From Ectobius pallidus (taxonomy: Eukaryota > Arthropoda > Insecta > Blattodea > Ectobiidae): 64,000 bases of DNA. Location: NCBI GenBank assembly GCA_964059195.1, contig CAXKWD010000001.1, positions 215,024,484 to 215,088,483 on the forward strand. Reading direction: 5' to 3'. The notes under the pieces were generated by a model. The model worked only from the letters and a program-made list of their open reading frames with translations. It did not search any database and was not told where the DNA came from. The position numbers and the translations under genes were made by a program. Below are positions 34,422 through 49,400 of this stretch, one piece after another (position 1 is the first letter of the stretch; every line of letters starts with the position of its first letter).

Positions 34422-37400
34422 TAGGGCAGGGAAAACCGCGTGAGAGTTCCCCGGAAATGGAATAAGAGACGAGAAAATAGTATTTTTAATTATCGAGGTA
34501 GAGGAAGTCGCTTAGTGTTCCCAGTGCGACAGAATTCTTAATCGGGGTTGTGGAATCCGTGTTTTTCTGAATTTAACACATTCGAATTTGGTGGCATCAG
34601 ACCATCAGACGGTGGAAGATCTAACGTGCCCACCTCTTTCTCCGAGCTAACAGTGTGAGCTGCTGAACAAGAGGGACGGCTTCGTGGGTAGTCTGTTCTC
34701 GTCACCTAGCGGACGTGGGATAAGCGAGAAAACTGCTGCTTGCCATCCTTAGTGGATCCTTAGCTAATTTTAGTGGAACAGACTACCCAAGCATCTGGGA
34801 ATATTCAGCTTCAATGCTAGGAGGACTTGGGAGCTCACTGCCTCCTAGCGTTGACACCAGTAGTGGAGGGAAATTCAAAATTGTAGAAATACGTTATAGT
34901 AAGAACAAACATTCGTGATATGGAAAATAAACTTAAAAAATACGTATTGTAAAGGAAAAATACTGGTGAAGTGCTACTTCACCTACTTCCCCTGAATAGC
35001 CGCCACTGACTTACTGTCGCATCTGGGGGTTGGAGAATCCGTGTGTCATATGTACACTAACAAGATTACCCTAAATGGAATGTTTGGTGTGGGATCGTGT
35101 GACAGAATCATTGGTCCATTTTTTGTGTTGAGAAGACGGTCACTGCAACCACATACCTGGATGTGTTGCTGGTGTTTGCTCTGCCTTAACTGCCTTATAG
35201 GGCTCCACCACACTTTGCTAACATTGTTCGCACATTCTTAGACAAACAATTCTCTTCAAGAGGATAACCGTACATCACATGGCTGCAAGATCACCAGACC
35301 TAACGCCATCCAATTTTTTTTCTGTGGGGGTTTGTTAAGGACCAGGTCTACAGTAGCCTACACCAGTATGTGATTTAGCAGACTTTGAAGAAAGAATTTA
35401 TGCTGTTGTCAACAATGTTACACCACAGATCCTTCATAACTCATGGGTCGAGGTTGAATACCGATTAGACATTTCCCTTGCCACTAAAGGCAGCCACGTT
35501 ATGGTTTATACGACAGAAGGTAACAAATGTGTCCACTTTCCACCTTTGTAGTAATTGGTTTCATCTATAGATTTGTATTAGTTCAGAGGGTTTAGCTATT
35601 TACTTTATTATACTTATAAGCAGAACACTCTGTACAACAATGAAAACACGCCACTTTGATTATCTGCACCCAAAACCAATTATTGATTATTTTTAATCCA
35701 CACAAAGATTAATATAATAATAATAATCCAATTGAAACACTGTAGATAATGCATACAAGTACATAAGCTAGTGATGTTCATTTCATGATTCATGTTCACA
35801 GTCTTTCTTTTGTGATACCAATATTATAGAATATTCCAATACGATGAACTGCTCAAGTGAAAAGAAATGCAAATAATAGTACAGAATATAAATAAATTGC
35901 ATGAAATTTTTTAAATATTTTTTATATACCGGTATTTTTTTAAATTCAATACTGATGAGTCATGTGAAATTTACAGTATTGATTTGTATTTTATTTCCAA
36001 CATCTTCACTTAAGCTTTGAAAATATAATTATGTACTTTTATTTCAAATAAAATCAAGTAAACTGGCATAACAAGGTGCCAGAATGCTTTTGTTTAATCA
36101 GTGATAATTTCAATTGTGATGTGCACAAAATAGACTAAGTTATTTTTTTAATCGATTTCCGAGTTAAGCTCCAGATCGATTCATTAAGCAGGACTTACGG
36201 AAGAACAAAGGTCTAAAATTTGATAAGCATATGTGAAGGACTATGTGGTTACTGTTCTCATAGCTTTCTGTATTGCAACTTCCAAAGCCATATAAGAATA
36301 CTGTAAAACAATATGTTGTCATGAGAACTGATTTGCAATTGATAAATTCTTTCTAATATATTACCATAAAATAGGCACTAAATTGGGCATTACTCCAGTA
36401 CAGGTCAACTAATTTGGTCCAATATCAATGGGCTTCTTCCCATGGACATTATAATTGTGTATAACAAGTTTCATTAAAATCCGATAAAGCGTATTTGAGT
36501 TATCGCATGTACACACACACACATACAGACGGACAGATATTTTCCCATCCCTCACACAATCTCATAAAGTACCATTCTGGCACTTAATAAATCATGTGTT
36601 ATGTTTTTCAGAGTGAATGAGACAGCTGGCACCTACAAAGATGTGTTTGCTAAAACTCCTGCCATGTCAACATACCTAGTGGCATTTATAGTGTCAGATT
36701 TCGAAGACTTCAGCCTCACAATGGGTGGACGCAAGTATTCGGTGTGGGCAAAGCCTGATGCAATATCAGAGGCTGCTTACAGTCTTGCTGTCAGCCCTCA
36801 ACTTCTTGAGTTCATGGAAAGATTCACTGCAATTAAATTTGAGTTTGACAAAATGGAAGAAGCTGCTATTCCTGATTTCTCGGCTGGTGCCATGGAAAAC
36901 TGGGGTCTTGTGACTTACAGGTGAGCTGGTATTTTGGCCCTTTTTAACCCAAGCCAACAGCTGGCTAACCATCCCCCTATAGACAGAACATTCACCTGGG
37001 CACCTGTAAGTTATCAAATATACTTTTCTCTTACTGCCCTGGCTTAAGATGACTAGAGAGTGAAATATTAACCATTTTTGGCTGAAATTAGCATTTTGTT
37101 GGTTTTCTGTTTAATAAAATACCGTATAATGTTCATGCCATTTTAAGAAGAACTCGTTCAAACATTAAGGATGTTTTTCTATCTACAAAAGAATACAATA
37201 ACATTGTTCCCTAATCCGAAAATCTGCACCGACACAGACAAAGAACAGGTGCTCTTGTAGTCGCATGGGTTTCCCCAATGTTGTCACTGTTATTCAGTAC
37301 GTCTTAAGTAAAGTAACCTGCTGTGGTAGTAATTGGCAACATCGTACTGGACTGCAGACAAGTGTGAATACACCTAATTACCTTTCTATTCATTGATTGA

Positions 37401-40400
37401 CAGGTCAAAGAGGATTAGGGTGGCAGCAGGTAAAAAAGTTTTTAAGAAGTGGCACCCACAATACCTAGCTCTCATATCATTACCGTGTCAATTATACTAT
37501 TTACTGAATGTTCATATCGGAACAGATTGTAAATCTGCAGAATAAATTTAAAAATAAATACCTAAATGGGTATACAGGGTGTATCATAATTAATAGTGCA
37601 GACCGAAGTGGTTGAAGGCAAAAAAGTTCCAGCAAACATAGATCCGCAAAGAAGCCATGTGAGAGATTTATTATTGCAAATGTGTGGTTATGAGCCACCG
37701 CTGATGTTGATACCGTCCAAGTACTGGAGCAAAGAATTGTATGTGCTTGTCAAGAATTCCGAGATGATTCGGGGGTGTTTGAAAGAATTCGAAACTCACT
37801 GCAGAAACAAATGCAGTATTGCAGCCAGGTGCAAGGACGACACTTTGAACAGGAAGTGTATACAGTATTAATAACATGTAACACACTAAAGTAGAATTGT
37901 ATTCCTTGTTAAGTTAAGCTATGAGAGAATTGTGAGGCAACTTAGAATAGCAATTATACAAGAAGTCTACTTTTCAAATTCATTTGCACTAATTAGGACG
38001 ATGTTTCTTAATGAAGTCAGTGGCAGCTCATAATCATATATTTGCAATAATATATCTCGCATACTGCTTGTTTGCAGACCCATGTTTGCTGGAACTTTTT
38101 TGCTTCTATTATCATATACTTTCAACTGTTTAAGTTTGTGCTATTAATTATATGCAAATTTTAAGTTCCTTCAGGCACCTAATTGTTAATCATGTAATAT
38201 TTAAAAGACAGCACTTTTTCAATGTTAAAAAAATAAATTAACCATAAGAGAAACTAAGAAAATGCCGTAATTCTGTCCTGCAGCAGTTCTTTTACATGCC
38301 TGTAAACCTACAACGGCCATTCACATTTATGCACACACAGACAAAACTGTCATGCATTGTTGTTTTTATATAAATTACTTAATAACAAAATCAATTATAT
38401 TAATATTCTCGAAGAAATATCTTTTTCTGTTCCCCGTTGTAGATCTTATAAATTGCATAATCTTTTTTTCATTACAAAAGCAAACACTGACTCCCATAAT
38501 AATTTTCCTCTTTATAATGTGCTCTGTCTATACAATCAATTGCACAAAATGGGCATTATAGATATATTTAATAGGCCTACTAACAATAAGCGGTTTAAAA
38601 ATATCTGTGACAAAAATTTGAACACTTTAAAATAGTAAAAATTAAAAACTGATAGTTAAAATATGACCAATGTTATTTTCTTAATTTAAATCTTTCGTTT
38701 CCTCCAAAATTATTATATTACTTATGTTTTGATCTGTTCCCTTCATTGTGTAGTTTTCATATTGTATCCATTTCTTGTTTCTTTTTTTTTATTGTTGTAT
38801 TAGTTTAAATATTTTTAGTATTACATTAAACATATACTGTAATATTAGTGTTGTAAACTGGTGTAGTTAGTATAAGAGAATTGGGCAATGAGCCTGTTAT
38901 ATTCTCAATAAAATAAAATAAAATAAAATAACTGTCTCAACATTGGGCACAGAAGCACAATACTGACTGTGTCACCCAGGATGTCAATACAGTAGTTGGA
39001 TGGTAGGCCATGTATTTCAGCATTAACAGACCCAATAATCTGTGGAAGTATTAATACATGTATACAACATTTTAAAAATAATTACCTTACTTTTTGGACT
39101 ATAAGATACTCTGGACCATACACGCACCTCGGTTTTAGGGTGGAAATTAAGGAAAAAAAATTAAAGAGTTCCTAACGAAAATTTTAAAGGGAATAATATA
39201 CTTCATTGCATACACAAATCATGATTTTCTACAATGGATTCAGTACTTAGTGTCAGGCTGTTTAAGGTCACTGCCTTTATTTAGACCTCCCCACAGAGAC
39301 AACTCTTTTTGTATGAAAGAACCCAACATTCCTTTCTTTTCACCTTGTATAACTGGCTTCCCACTACCCTCATTTTACAGACTGTGATAAGTGAACTGGT
39401 GTAAAATCTGTGCCAAAATTTGCAACTAACTTAGCCTATTACGATTATGGTATTACTGGGACTATTTACCGTAATTTTATCTTTTATGTTTACTTTGGAC
39501 TATTAGATGCACCCAACTTTCAAGACCCTGTTTTCAAGGTAAAAAAGTGCGTCTTATGGTTCGAAAAATACAGTATGTTTGAAAGTTGTCACCTTTGTGC
39601 ATTACAGGGAGAGAATGCTGCTGTACAGCAAATCAGAATCAACAACAGCAAATAAGCAGAGCATAGCAACAACCATAGCCCATGAGTTTTCCCACCAGTG
39701 GTTTGGAGACCTCGTAAGCCCTGCCTGGTGGAAATATCTATGGCTTAATGAAGGATTTGCCACATATTTTGAATATTTTGCGACAGCTTCAGTAAGTAAA
39801 ATTGTAATAGGTAGAGAACAGATGTTAGACACAAAAAGAACTTCAAAATAGGCAGATAAAAAGGCATTAACACATGCACCTGGTCATGGTAGTGCTATCA
39901 TCAGCATTTAAATAGCCTTGCACTTGGCACTGGTACTACTATTAGCATGCGCTCACCTGTACGAAAACACCTGCATTAAATACATGGAGCTTGCAGCATT
40001 CGAAAGATCAACACTATTATAGATTAGATGGCAAAAAAAAGAGTGCGTGGAATGCCATGCAACAAAAGTGAAACTTGGATTTTTAAATTTTTTTTATTTT
40101 TCAATTTTGGATCAATGGATTTTTCACTTTTAGATTGTTGGAATTTTTAATTTTGGGTTTATAGACTTTATAAGTATTGGATTTTTGGATTTTTTAAATT
40201 TTGGAACTGTAATTCTTTTTTAATTTTGGAATTTTGGATTTTATAATTTTTTAAATTTTGGATCTTTGAGTTTTTTATTTTTTGGATTTTTTACTTTTTT
40301 AAATTTTGGATTTTCTTTTTTTAATTTTGGATTTTTAGTTCTTTTAAATTTTGGATTTTTTATTTTTAATTGTGAATTTTTCAGTTTTTAAATTTTGGAT

Positions 40401-43400
40401 TTTTGGATTCTTTAATTTTTGATCCTTGAAATTTTTTAATTTTGGAATTTTGGATTTTTTTAATTTTGTTTTTTTAAATTTTTTTTTTTGGATTTTCGAT
40501 TTTTCAATTTTGGAATTTTAGTTTTTTAAATTTTGGATTTCGGTTTTTATAATTTTGAAATTTTGAGTTTTTTAAAATCTTTTTATTTCACTGAGTTGAT
40601 TGTTTTCTATGCAGCCCCACTACTTCCATGACAATTTTCTTCGTAACACAACTTGATTTACTCCTAGCGTGCCTAAAGAAGTTTCACTTCAAAAATAGAG
40701 CGTAGTAAGGTAGCACGCTGAAGTGTTGTGCCACCTACAAGTACACACTATACTTCCTCAGTTGTTACATGATAAACATATGCTGGCAAAAACGCCTCTC
40801 CAATCATAATTTTTCTATCTCTTTCTTACATTCCACCTTTCCCATACAAATCCTAACCTTGAAAACAGCACCACAGTATACTTCCAAACTAAAAACAAAA
40901 CAACGACAACATTCAAGCCTGGCTAGAATCCCAGGGTCAATAGCTTGTTCTCTAAATTTTAAAAATTTTCCCCAATGCTGTATTTTTCAGGTAGAGCCAG
41001 ACTGGCGTCTAGACGAACAGTTTGTAGTGGACACAGTGCAGAATGCTCTCGCTGTAGACGCCCAGAGAGGAACACATCCAATCACAGTTGACGTATATTC
41101 ACCACAACAGATAGAGTCCATCTTTGACAGAATTGAATACGATAAAGGTTAGAATCAGAAAAAGTTATTAAAATACATGTTCAATACTGTTCAGCTCGAT
41201 CAATGAATAAAACAAATGTGATACCAGTTGCTCAACAAAATAAAGAAATAAATATTCTGTGATTAGCCATCTAGGCCTTTCGGTGCCTTTACACCATCTT
41301 CAGGGCATCTTTTGCTGGCTTGGAATTCTAATAATTAAAATAAAAACTAAAAGAACTGTCACTGAACTGTCTTCTGTGACCTCCTCCCCGCGTGTCCGTT
41401 GACATAAATTTATCTTATTTTATAAATGTGATGAAATGCAGTTTTTATTTTAATTATTGGAACTCCAAGCCAGCAAAAGATGCCTTGAAGATGGTGTAAA
41501 GGCATCGAAAGGCCTAGGTGGATTATCACCTAATAAATAAATAAATAACACCGAAATATTCTACCAGCATACAGAGGACACTTAGACAAGTAACTTTTAT
41601 TAGGAGATTTTTGCTCTATGACGTAAAATGTGTATGCTACAGGGCAATAAAGTCATTAAAATTTGGTGCTCATAAATCAATAATTACGCGAACTAGGGTT
41701 AAAATGCTCATTAAATTGACTTCATGCCTTCCTAGTGATCGATAAAAACATGACTCTTAATCAAACGTCAACAGCTACATCATAATTTAGTGTTTTCACA
41801 ATATGCAAAATTTACAGACTAATCACATGACTGGTTGCCACTGCATTAGTCTTTTTTTTATTCATAACTACTCACTACAGTGTTAACGACGAAGTTCCTT
41901 TGTTTTGAATTTTTTTTCTAATGTTAGAAGTCATTGGCGGCCATGCCCTGGGAGATTTTTTGCTGTAACAGGAAAAATTGAATCCACAGAGCAAAAATCT
42001 CCTAATAAAAGTTACTTGTCTATGTCCCCTCTATACACAGGTAAAATTTTTCGGTGTTATTCATTAACACCCTGTATATCATAGTTAAGTAACTGGTATC
42101 ACATTTATTTTACTTCATAGAATCAGAAAGCTTTTGTTCAACTCCTAACAGCAAGATTGTTTGACATGTATCTAACTTTCTGCTGTTGTTTTCAGCTGGA
42201 TCAGTCATCCGGTCCATGGAACACTTCCTTTCAACTAAAACATTCAAGGCTGCACTAACCAACTACCTGAACCATAAGTAAGTTTCAAGTACAGCTCCTA
42301 CGTTCTGCTAAATCATTACCACACCCTTACGATAAAATCGCATTAAAGCTCAATTTTAGAAGATCATCTCGTAAATTAACACATTCAATCTCATTCACAA
42401 CCTTAGTCAGAAATGGTTTTAAAGATGCACAGATGACAAAGTTAGTGAGCTGTCTTACACACGATAGATATGGTAAATGTAAATAATAAGAGGAAGCATA
42501 CGTCTGTCATGCAGAGACAATATTTGGCTTCCACGATAATCTTGCATCTAACAATAGGCCAAGTAATTTTATGGATGATCCATCATTTGAGATTTCTCTT
42601 AAGCTGAAGTTCATAGTTTTGGTTTTACTATCATTAAGCAAGAATCCATTGGCAGAAAACCAGTGCTTAGCTACATCATTGCTTTCTATAGTTAAGAGGT
42701 TCAATTGACCAGTATCCCAATGCCTCATTCTAAAGGTTGTATCATCAGCATATAACACAGGTAATTCAGATAAGTTATATATTAAGTCGTTGACCATTAC
42801 TAAGAAGAGAAACAGACCTAAAATTGAGCCCTGAAGTACTCCATAGAGGAGTAGTGTAAGATGTAAGGTAATAAATGACAGTAAAGTATTTGAAAAATAA
42901 TGTTCTCTTATTTTTCTTAAATTATCGGTACATGCTTTAAAAACACACCTCATAATACTATAGTGCTTTCACATTCGCTAGAGGTTTCAAGGCCACAACT
43001 TCTCACGTCTAATATGCCCCCACTGATCAGAAGTCAGTATTCCCCTTTGTGCAGAGGAGCTGCGCTGTCGCACACACTCATACGACACCAAGGGGGAACT
43101 CCCTACTGGCTTGTCATGTGACTGGCATTGGAGGGGTATGATGTCATATGAGCGCGGTAAGAAGGGGTATCATAGGCATGCTACGTTTGGCCTTGAAATA
43201 TCTCGCGAATGTGAAAGGACTATAACTGTATATTCTCTATGTTTAGTAACCATGGCAATGCAGAAGCATCTGACCTGTTCAATGAAATTCAGGAGCAGCA
43301 AGAAATAGACAGATCATTACCTACGGGCTTAAATGCCGTCGAAATCCTCAACTCCTGGACATTGCAATCTGGCTATCCTGTCATCAGCGTTACTAGATAT

Positions 43401-46400
43401 GATGACGGCGTAGTTCATGTTTCACAGGTAACTTTTACATATTCAATCAAAATTGTAGAGTGGATATCCTGTACAAGGTCTTTCATATGAGTAATTGATC
43501 AGTCAAAATCTTTTGGACTGTTATGATTTTTTAATATGTTATACACTGTGAGGGAAGTGAGACAATATCTATTTATTTATTTATTATGTTGAGAATATAA
43601 CAGGCTCATTGTCCCTTTACAATATTCTCTTATATACTAATACACAAGTTTAACATTTTGGGACTAAGAGAGATGAAAATGGAGACTGGAGAAAACTACA
43701 CAACGACAAGCTTCATAACCTGTACTCGTCACCGGATATAGTAAGGGTAATTAAATCACGGAGGATGAAATGGGCTGGACATGTTGCATGTCTGGGGAGG
43801 AAAGACATATCTAAAAAATATTGCCTCGGAGACCCGAAGGGTAAAGACCACTTGGAAGACCTAGACGTAGGTGGGAGCACAATATTAGGATAGATTTAAG
43901 GGAAGTAGGATTTGCGAGGGATGATTGGATAGAGTTAGCACAGAATAGGGTTGAATGGCAGGCTCAGGTAAGCATGGCAATGAACCTTCGAGTTCCATAA
44001 AATAGATAATATTCCTTTAGTTTACTGAGGACTTGTCTATGGTCATTGCTGTGAGACTATTCAAATTTATGGGAATTTTCTTGTGTGGGATTGCCCTATA
44101 CTTGGTGAAGGCCATGCTCTATGCACAGTGAAAGTCTGCAGCTTCATCTTTTTTTTCTTGTGTTTTACTACAAGACCCTAATTTGCAGTCAGCCAATTAG
44201 GTCCAAAATCAATAGGGTTCCTTCTATGGACTTTATAAGTGTGTATAACATACACATACACATAAATCACACTTAGAGATGCATGTACGGATGTCCGAAC
44301 TGACAAACCTTTTTCCCATTCACCAAATATTCTTAAAATTACCATTCTGGCAGTTAATTACACCAGGTGACATGTGTGGTGTTTATTGGTTTGCAGAAAC
44401 GGTTCTTTATCAGCGAGAAAGATGACACTGATGAAACACTTTGGTACGTCCCCATCTCATACACCACAAGTTCACAGCCTGATTTTGAAACCACTTCTCC
44501 AAAGGAATGGTTGGAAAATGTGCCAGAAAAGAATCTGACATCGATCAACGTTACTGAGGAAGAATGGATAGTCCTTAATATTCAAGAAACAGGTGTGTAC
44601 TTATTTTTTATGTCTCTACCCGCACCATAAATATTATGGGTAAGGAAAGTATCGTGTACGATCCTGAAATTAAACATTGAGTTTTTCGCATTAGTACTTG
44701 TTTTGAGATCCCTTGAAACCACATTTACAATTACTTTTGTCAGCCTGGGTGGTGCAGTTAGTCGCTCTGGCTTCCTGTGCCTAAAGTTGCAGGTTCCATT
44801 CCAGCCCAGGTCGATGGCATTTATGTGCACACAAATGTGACAAGCCCATTTCAGTAGATTTACTGGCATGTAAAAGAACTCCTGCGGGACAAAATTCCAG
44901 CACATCAATGAAAATCACAGGCCTAAGTTGCAGTACATCCCCGTCGTTAAATAACCATATACCAACCAGAGGCGTAACGAGGGGGGGTTTTGGGGGTTTG
45001 AACCCCCCATTGATTAAAAAAAGGGAAATTATACAATTTATTTCATTATTGTGATATATGACCTTTTTTTAAAAATCCGCTTATAAATTAAGCCTACTTA
45101 ATATGAGTTTAAAGCGTAGGAAGCTTAAAACTCGTTATTGTGCATCTTAATTTTTAAAATTTTCCGGGGGAGGACCCCAGAACCCCCCTCTCCAGATTTT
45201 ATAACCCCCCATATGGTCAGCCTGGTTACGCCTATGATACCAACCAACTAACCATATTGAAATTGATTTGAATATGATGTTTTCACAGAATTTAATATGA
45301 TTTAAATCCAACATGATTTCTCAGGTGTATTGACCTTAAGACTCAAATAAATCTGAATCCCCATTTTCATGAGGATTTTAATATGATGTATGTATTCAGA
45401 TCAATTTGGTTTCTCCATGCAAATGTATTTTGTATTTATTTTGTATTTATTTGTAACACCATTAAGTAGCATAGCATTACAATAGGTTTAGTCAAGAAAT
45501 AAAATGCAAACAATCATTCAAAGACACATTCAAGATATTCTTGTAAAAATTCCCATTGACAAGTATATCTTTATAGGATATTTTCCTGGGCTACTAACTA
45601 GGTGGTGAATTAGATTAATTCCGACATTTTGAAGCCAATCTGAGGTTCCATTGTCAAGGAGAATGAAATGCCAGGACTAGATGGGGTGTATTTATATAGG
45701 ACTGCTGTAACTGGGGACATCTGGATTGGAGAAAAGATTTATTGGAGACTAACCAATCAGGAAACAGATTGGTGCTGGGAGAACAGGAGTTATGATGAGA
45801 AGTAGAAATGGTCCAAATAAGGGCCAACGGTCAATAGGTAGTGACAATAATAATTTATTAACATTAATATGGAGCCTCATATTGGCTTTGAAACGTCGGA
45901 ATTAATCCAATTCACCACCTGGTTAGTAGCCCGGGAAAATATCCTATATTACCAGCACCAGGAAAAATTCAAAGCACATTTCAAGTATCTCTTTGATTTT
46001 GCTTTTAAAGATTTTAATGTTTCTTACATTTCTGACATTGTTTTGAGACCTCGTTATATAGCTTGATTCCTAATACAATATGGCCGTTCTGTGTCTTAGT
46101 TAATCTAAATTTAGGAATAACAAAGTTGTGGTCATTCCGAGTCCCATGTGTATGTGCAGTACTAATAACAACATGTCATGTACATATCAGGAGAGCGTGA
46201 GAATTCAAAGTTCCTTAAAAATAGGTTGACAATGAGATTTGGGGCCACGTCCGTTAATAATACAGACTGCATTCTTTTGTAGAATATATACTTCTTTTGC
46301 ACAAGGACTGTCTCCCCACAACAGTAAACCATAAGTCAGATGCGAGCAAAAAAAAGAAAAAACCATAATAGGCATCTAATAGTGCGTTAGTTGGAAGCAA

Positions 46401-49400
46401 TTGTTCTAATCTCCTTAGCAGAAAAATTGTTCTTTATAACTAGGGTTCGGGATTTTATGACCTAAAAAAGTGGAAAATATCACTGCAAATATGACCTTAA
46501 AAATGATTAAATATGACTAAAAAATCCTAAATATGACCTCATAAAAGAACGTATTTTCTAAAAATAATGTTCATATTTAAACGTTTAATGATACTAAATT
46601 ATTACATCACATTAATTCAATCAGATAATCACTTTTTAACAATATTACAGGTGATTTACAGTTTTACTTGTAAAGAACTTAATCTTTTAATGTTTCCAGA
46701 TACCATGCAAATGTGAACTGTAAATATTTTAGAATCATGTCTATTGGAAGTTGTTAACAAGTTACAGTAAAACCAAAATATTCGTGACTCTTTTTTGGAA
46801 AAAATTAAGTCAACAGTTTAGTGCATATACTGCATAATTGTGCACTTTTACCGAATTTATAATTGAAATATGATGTTAAATTAGAATTATGACCAAAATA
46901 TGACCTAGACCATGAAAATGACCAAAATATGACTTTATATGCAAAATAAAAGCGGTCTGTCTGACTAGGATAACAAATGTGCAATTCATGTTAATTTGTG
47001 TTTGCGGTGAGAATGGAGGTCAGGATAAAAACATGACATGTCATAAACATCCGAACCCTATTTATAACTTTGTGTGTTGCTTCCAAAAGTGAAAACCTAG
47101 TAGTTCAGCGGATTTCTCACTACCTACATTATTAAAGAGACTGAAGACAAATGGGCCATTCAGATAAAAACTTAACCGTAAACGTAATGTATACTTAAAA
47201 GTTTGGGGCATGTTTTTCAATGTGACCATTCACAATGCATCACGTAAACTTGAAACTTAAACGTAAACAAGTGGGAGATAGGGTGGCCAGACGTCCGGCT
47301 TTTGGCCGGACTGTAAGGATTTCAGCTAAGGAGTCCTCCATCCGGCGCGACTTTATGCCGGACGATGATTTGTCCCCCTTTTCGAGACTCTGAAGGATCG
47401 GTAAAGCGTATTAATAAAATTTGTATTTTCCCGTACGTATCTATTCCTAAGGTTGGCACACTTGTCCATACGATGATAGCATACTATCATTTGTTTGGTA
47501 CAGTACGTGGCATTGGCCGTTGTTGATTGTTGTTCAGGTCTCCATGTGTATTGTACATTCATTGCATTGTATTGTACATTCATAAGTAGAGATGAAAATC
47601 CCGTTTTGCAGTGTATAATCATTTATTTGATATAAATGCAGTTATTAAGTAAAATTAGTCAGGGTTTACCATGTAATATCTGCTGTCCAACCGTCCATGC
47701 CCGAAGATATAATATGCTGGATTACCGAAAATCTGTGTCCTCCTTTCTGACATTTTAGAAATGGCCACCCTAGTGGGAGAGCATGAGAATTCCCAGTTCC
47801 TTAAAAATTGGGAACGTATTTGCAGGATTCTACAGAGTGCTGTATGATAACGACAACTACCAGCTCCTCACTGAGTTCTTGAAGTCAGAAAACTACAAGG
47901 ATATTCATACCATCAATAGAGCTCAGATAATTGACGATTCTCTCAACCTTGCTCGTGCTGGACTCCTCGAATACGCAACAGCTCTGGATCTGAGTGAATA
48001 CCTTACTCAAGAAATAGACTACATCCCATGGGCCTCCTACTTCACAGCTATCGCCTTCCTAGAGCAGCGCTTTGTTGGTACTCCAGTTTATGAACCCTTC
48101 AAGGTAGGGGTTTTTATTTCTTCATTATTTTCTTTAGCCATACAATAGCTAGAGGAAGAATTTTGTGTTCGACTCTAAATTCAATTTCAAGTTTTCAGCA
48201 GTAATGCAGAGAAGATAAGATAAGATAACGGGGGACTTTGAAAAGAGTTTTCTGTATGAGACCTCCTGCACGTCAGCCTAAAAGGCTTATTGTGCTGCCC
48301 CTTTGGTAGAGAAGCTCTTGCTGGCTTCCTTTCACAAATTCTTCCCTGGATATTTTTGCCGGGGTAACACAGTCAAGCAGAGTATTAGGATTACTCCTTC
48401 CTCCTGCTTGCTTATGCTTTGCGCCTCGTTCCATCGAACGAGAAGATCTCACTGTTTCCCAAAATCTGTTCCTTGAACAAGTTGTAGTATTTTGGTTCCA
48501 ATGTCCTGTTCATTCCCTAGGTCTTCCCTGGATATAGAGAGAGTAAATCTCTTTCTTGCCAGGGCTGAGCAGTCAAACAGGATGTGTGAGGCTGTCTCTT
48601 CATCCTGTTTGCATAATCTGCGGATGGGATCATCCTCATAGAGTCCCACTTTGCGTAAGTGTTTTCTGAAGTGACCATGTTCAGATATTAACGCAACCAC
48701 TTTCCTTATTCCTCTTCTGTCCAATTTTAGGATAGATGAGGAGAGAGTGTTGCTTGGACCCAGGACCAGTTTCCTGGCCTGTCTTTGTCCTAGATAGGTT
48801 TGCCACCTAAGTTGGTGTCTTTCCCTGATCCATGTTTTAACCGAGGTTTTAGAAGTATTTATACTGATTCCCACCACGGGTTCGGAGCAGTAATGCAAGT
48901 TTTGACATCTCCAATTTTCAGAAAATAGTCTGGTGTCTGTGAACAGCATAGCTCAATAACAAAAAGATGTATAAAAACAAACTTTTGCATTTAGATTAAA
49001 TATCTTCTAAGGAAGTCATAAGATGGTTGGTGATGGCTGTTTTTTTACTTTCACTACCTATAAATAATTCCAGGTAGGGGCACCTTTTTAAATCTGATAT
49101 CGAGGATCTGATGGATTTAGGAGAGGTGGTGATGTACAGCTTCTAGTCACTAGTCCGTGCACCAAATATCCCTGTGTTCAATCCCAAACTTGTACGCAGT
49201 GCTCATGACATAGAGGCATATATCACTATTGACAGTGATTCGTCAGTCGGATGGAGATGTTAAGCTTGTGGTCCCCTTGGTGTCTTTTGATAAGAGTAAG
49301 CTAATGCTGGCTCTGGGTTTCCCCACCCCCTTCCTCACCTCACCTTCATCACTCATACCCCACACTACACTACACATACTCACATTTCTGCCCCATGTAA

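Larger units (their letters stand above)
32995..35632 (+). mobile_element. Mariner-superfamily element with a nested hAT-type element
   Basis: TIRs CACTGTGTTCCACTTATAAG (32995) and its complement ending at 35632 (cttataagcagaacactctg), each flanked by TA. Transposase relic after the nested insertion: [13 protein letters not shown] (about 35285), then [20 protein letters not shown] (about 35410-35470). Frameshifted, so dead. In APN intron 2. Confidence 0.8.

Noticed and set aside
37596..37871. 91-codon frame as an APN exon
   Set aside because: It lies in a foldback element, does not resemble M1 peptidases, and exons 3 and 4 join perfectly without it.
40769..41152. 127-codon ORF as an independent gene
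   Set aside because: Intron read-through into APN exon 5; the true acceptor is at 40990.
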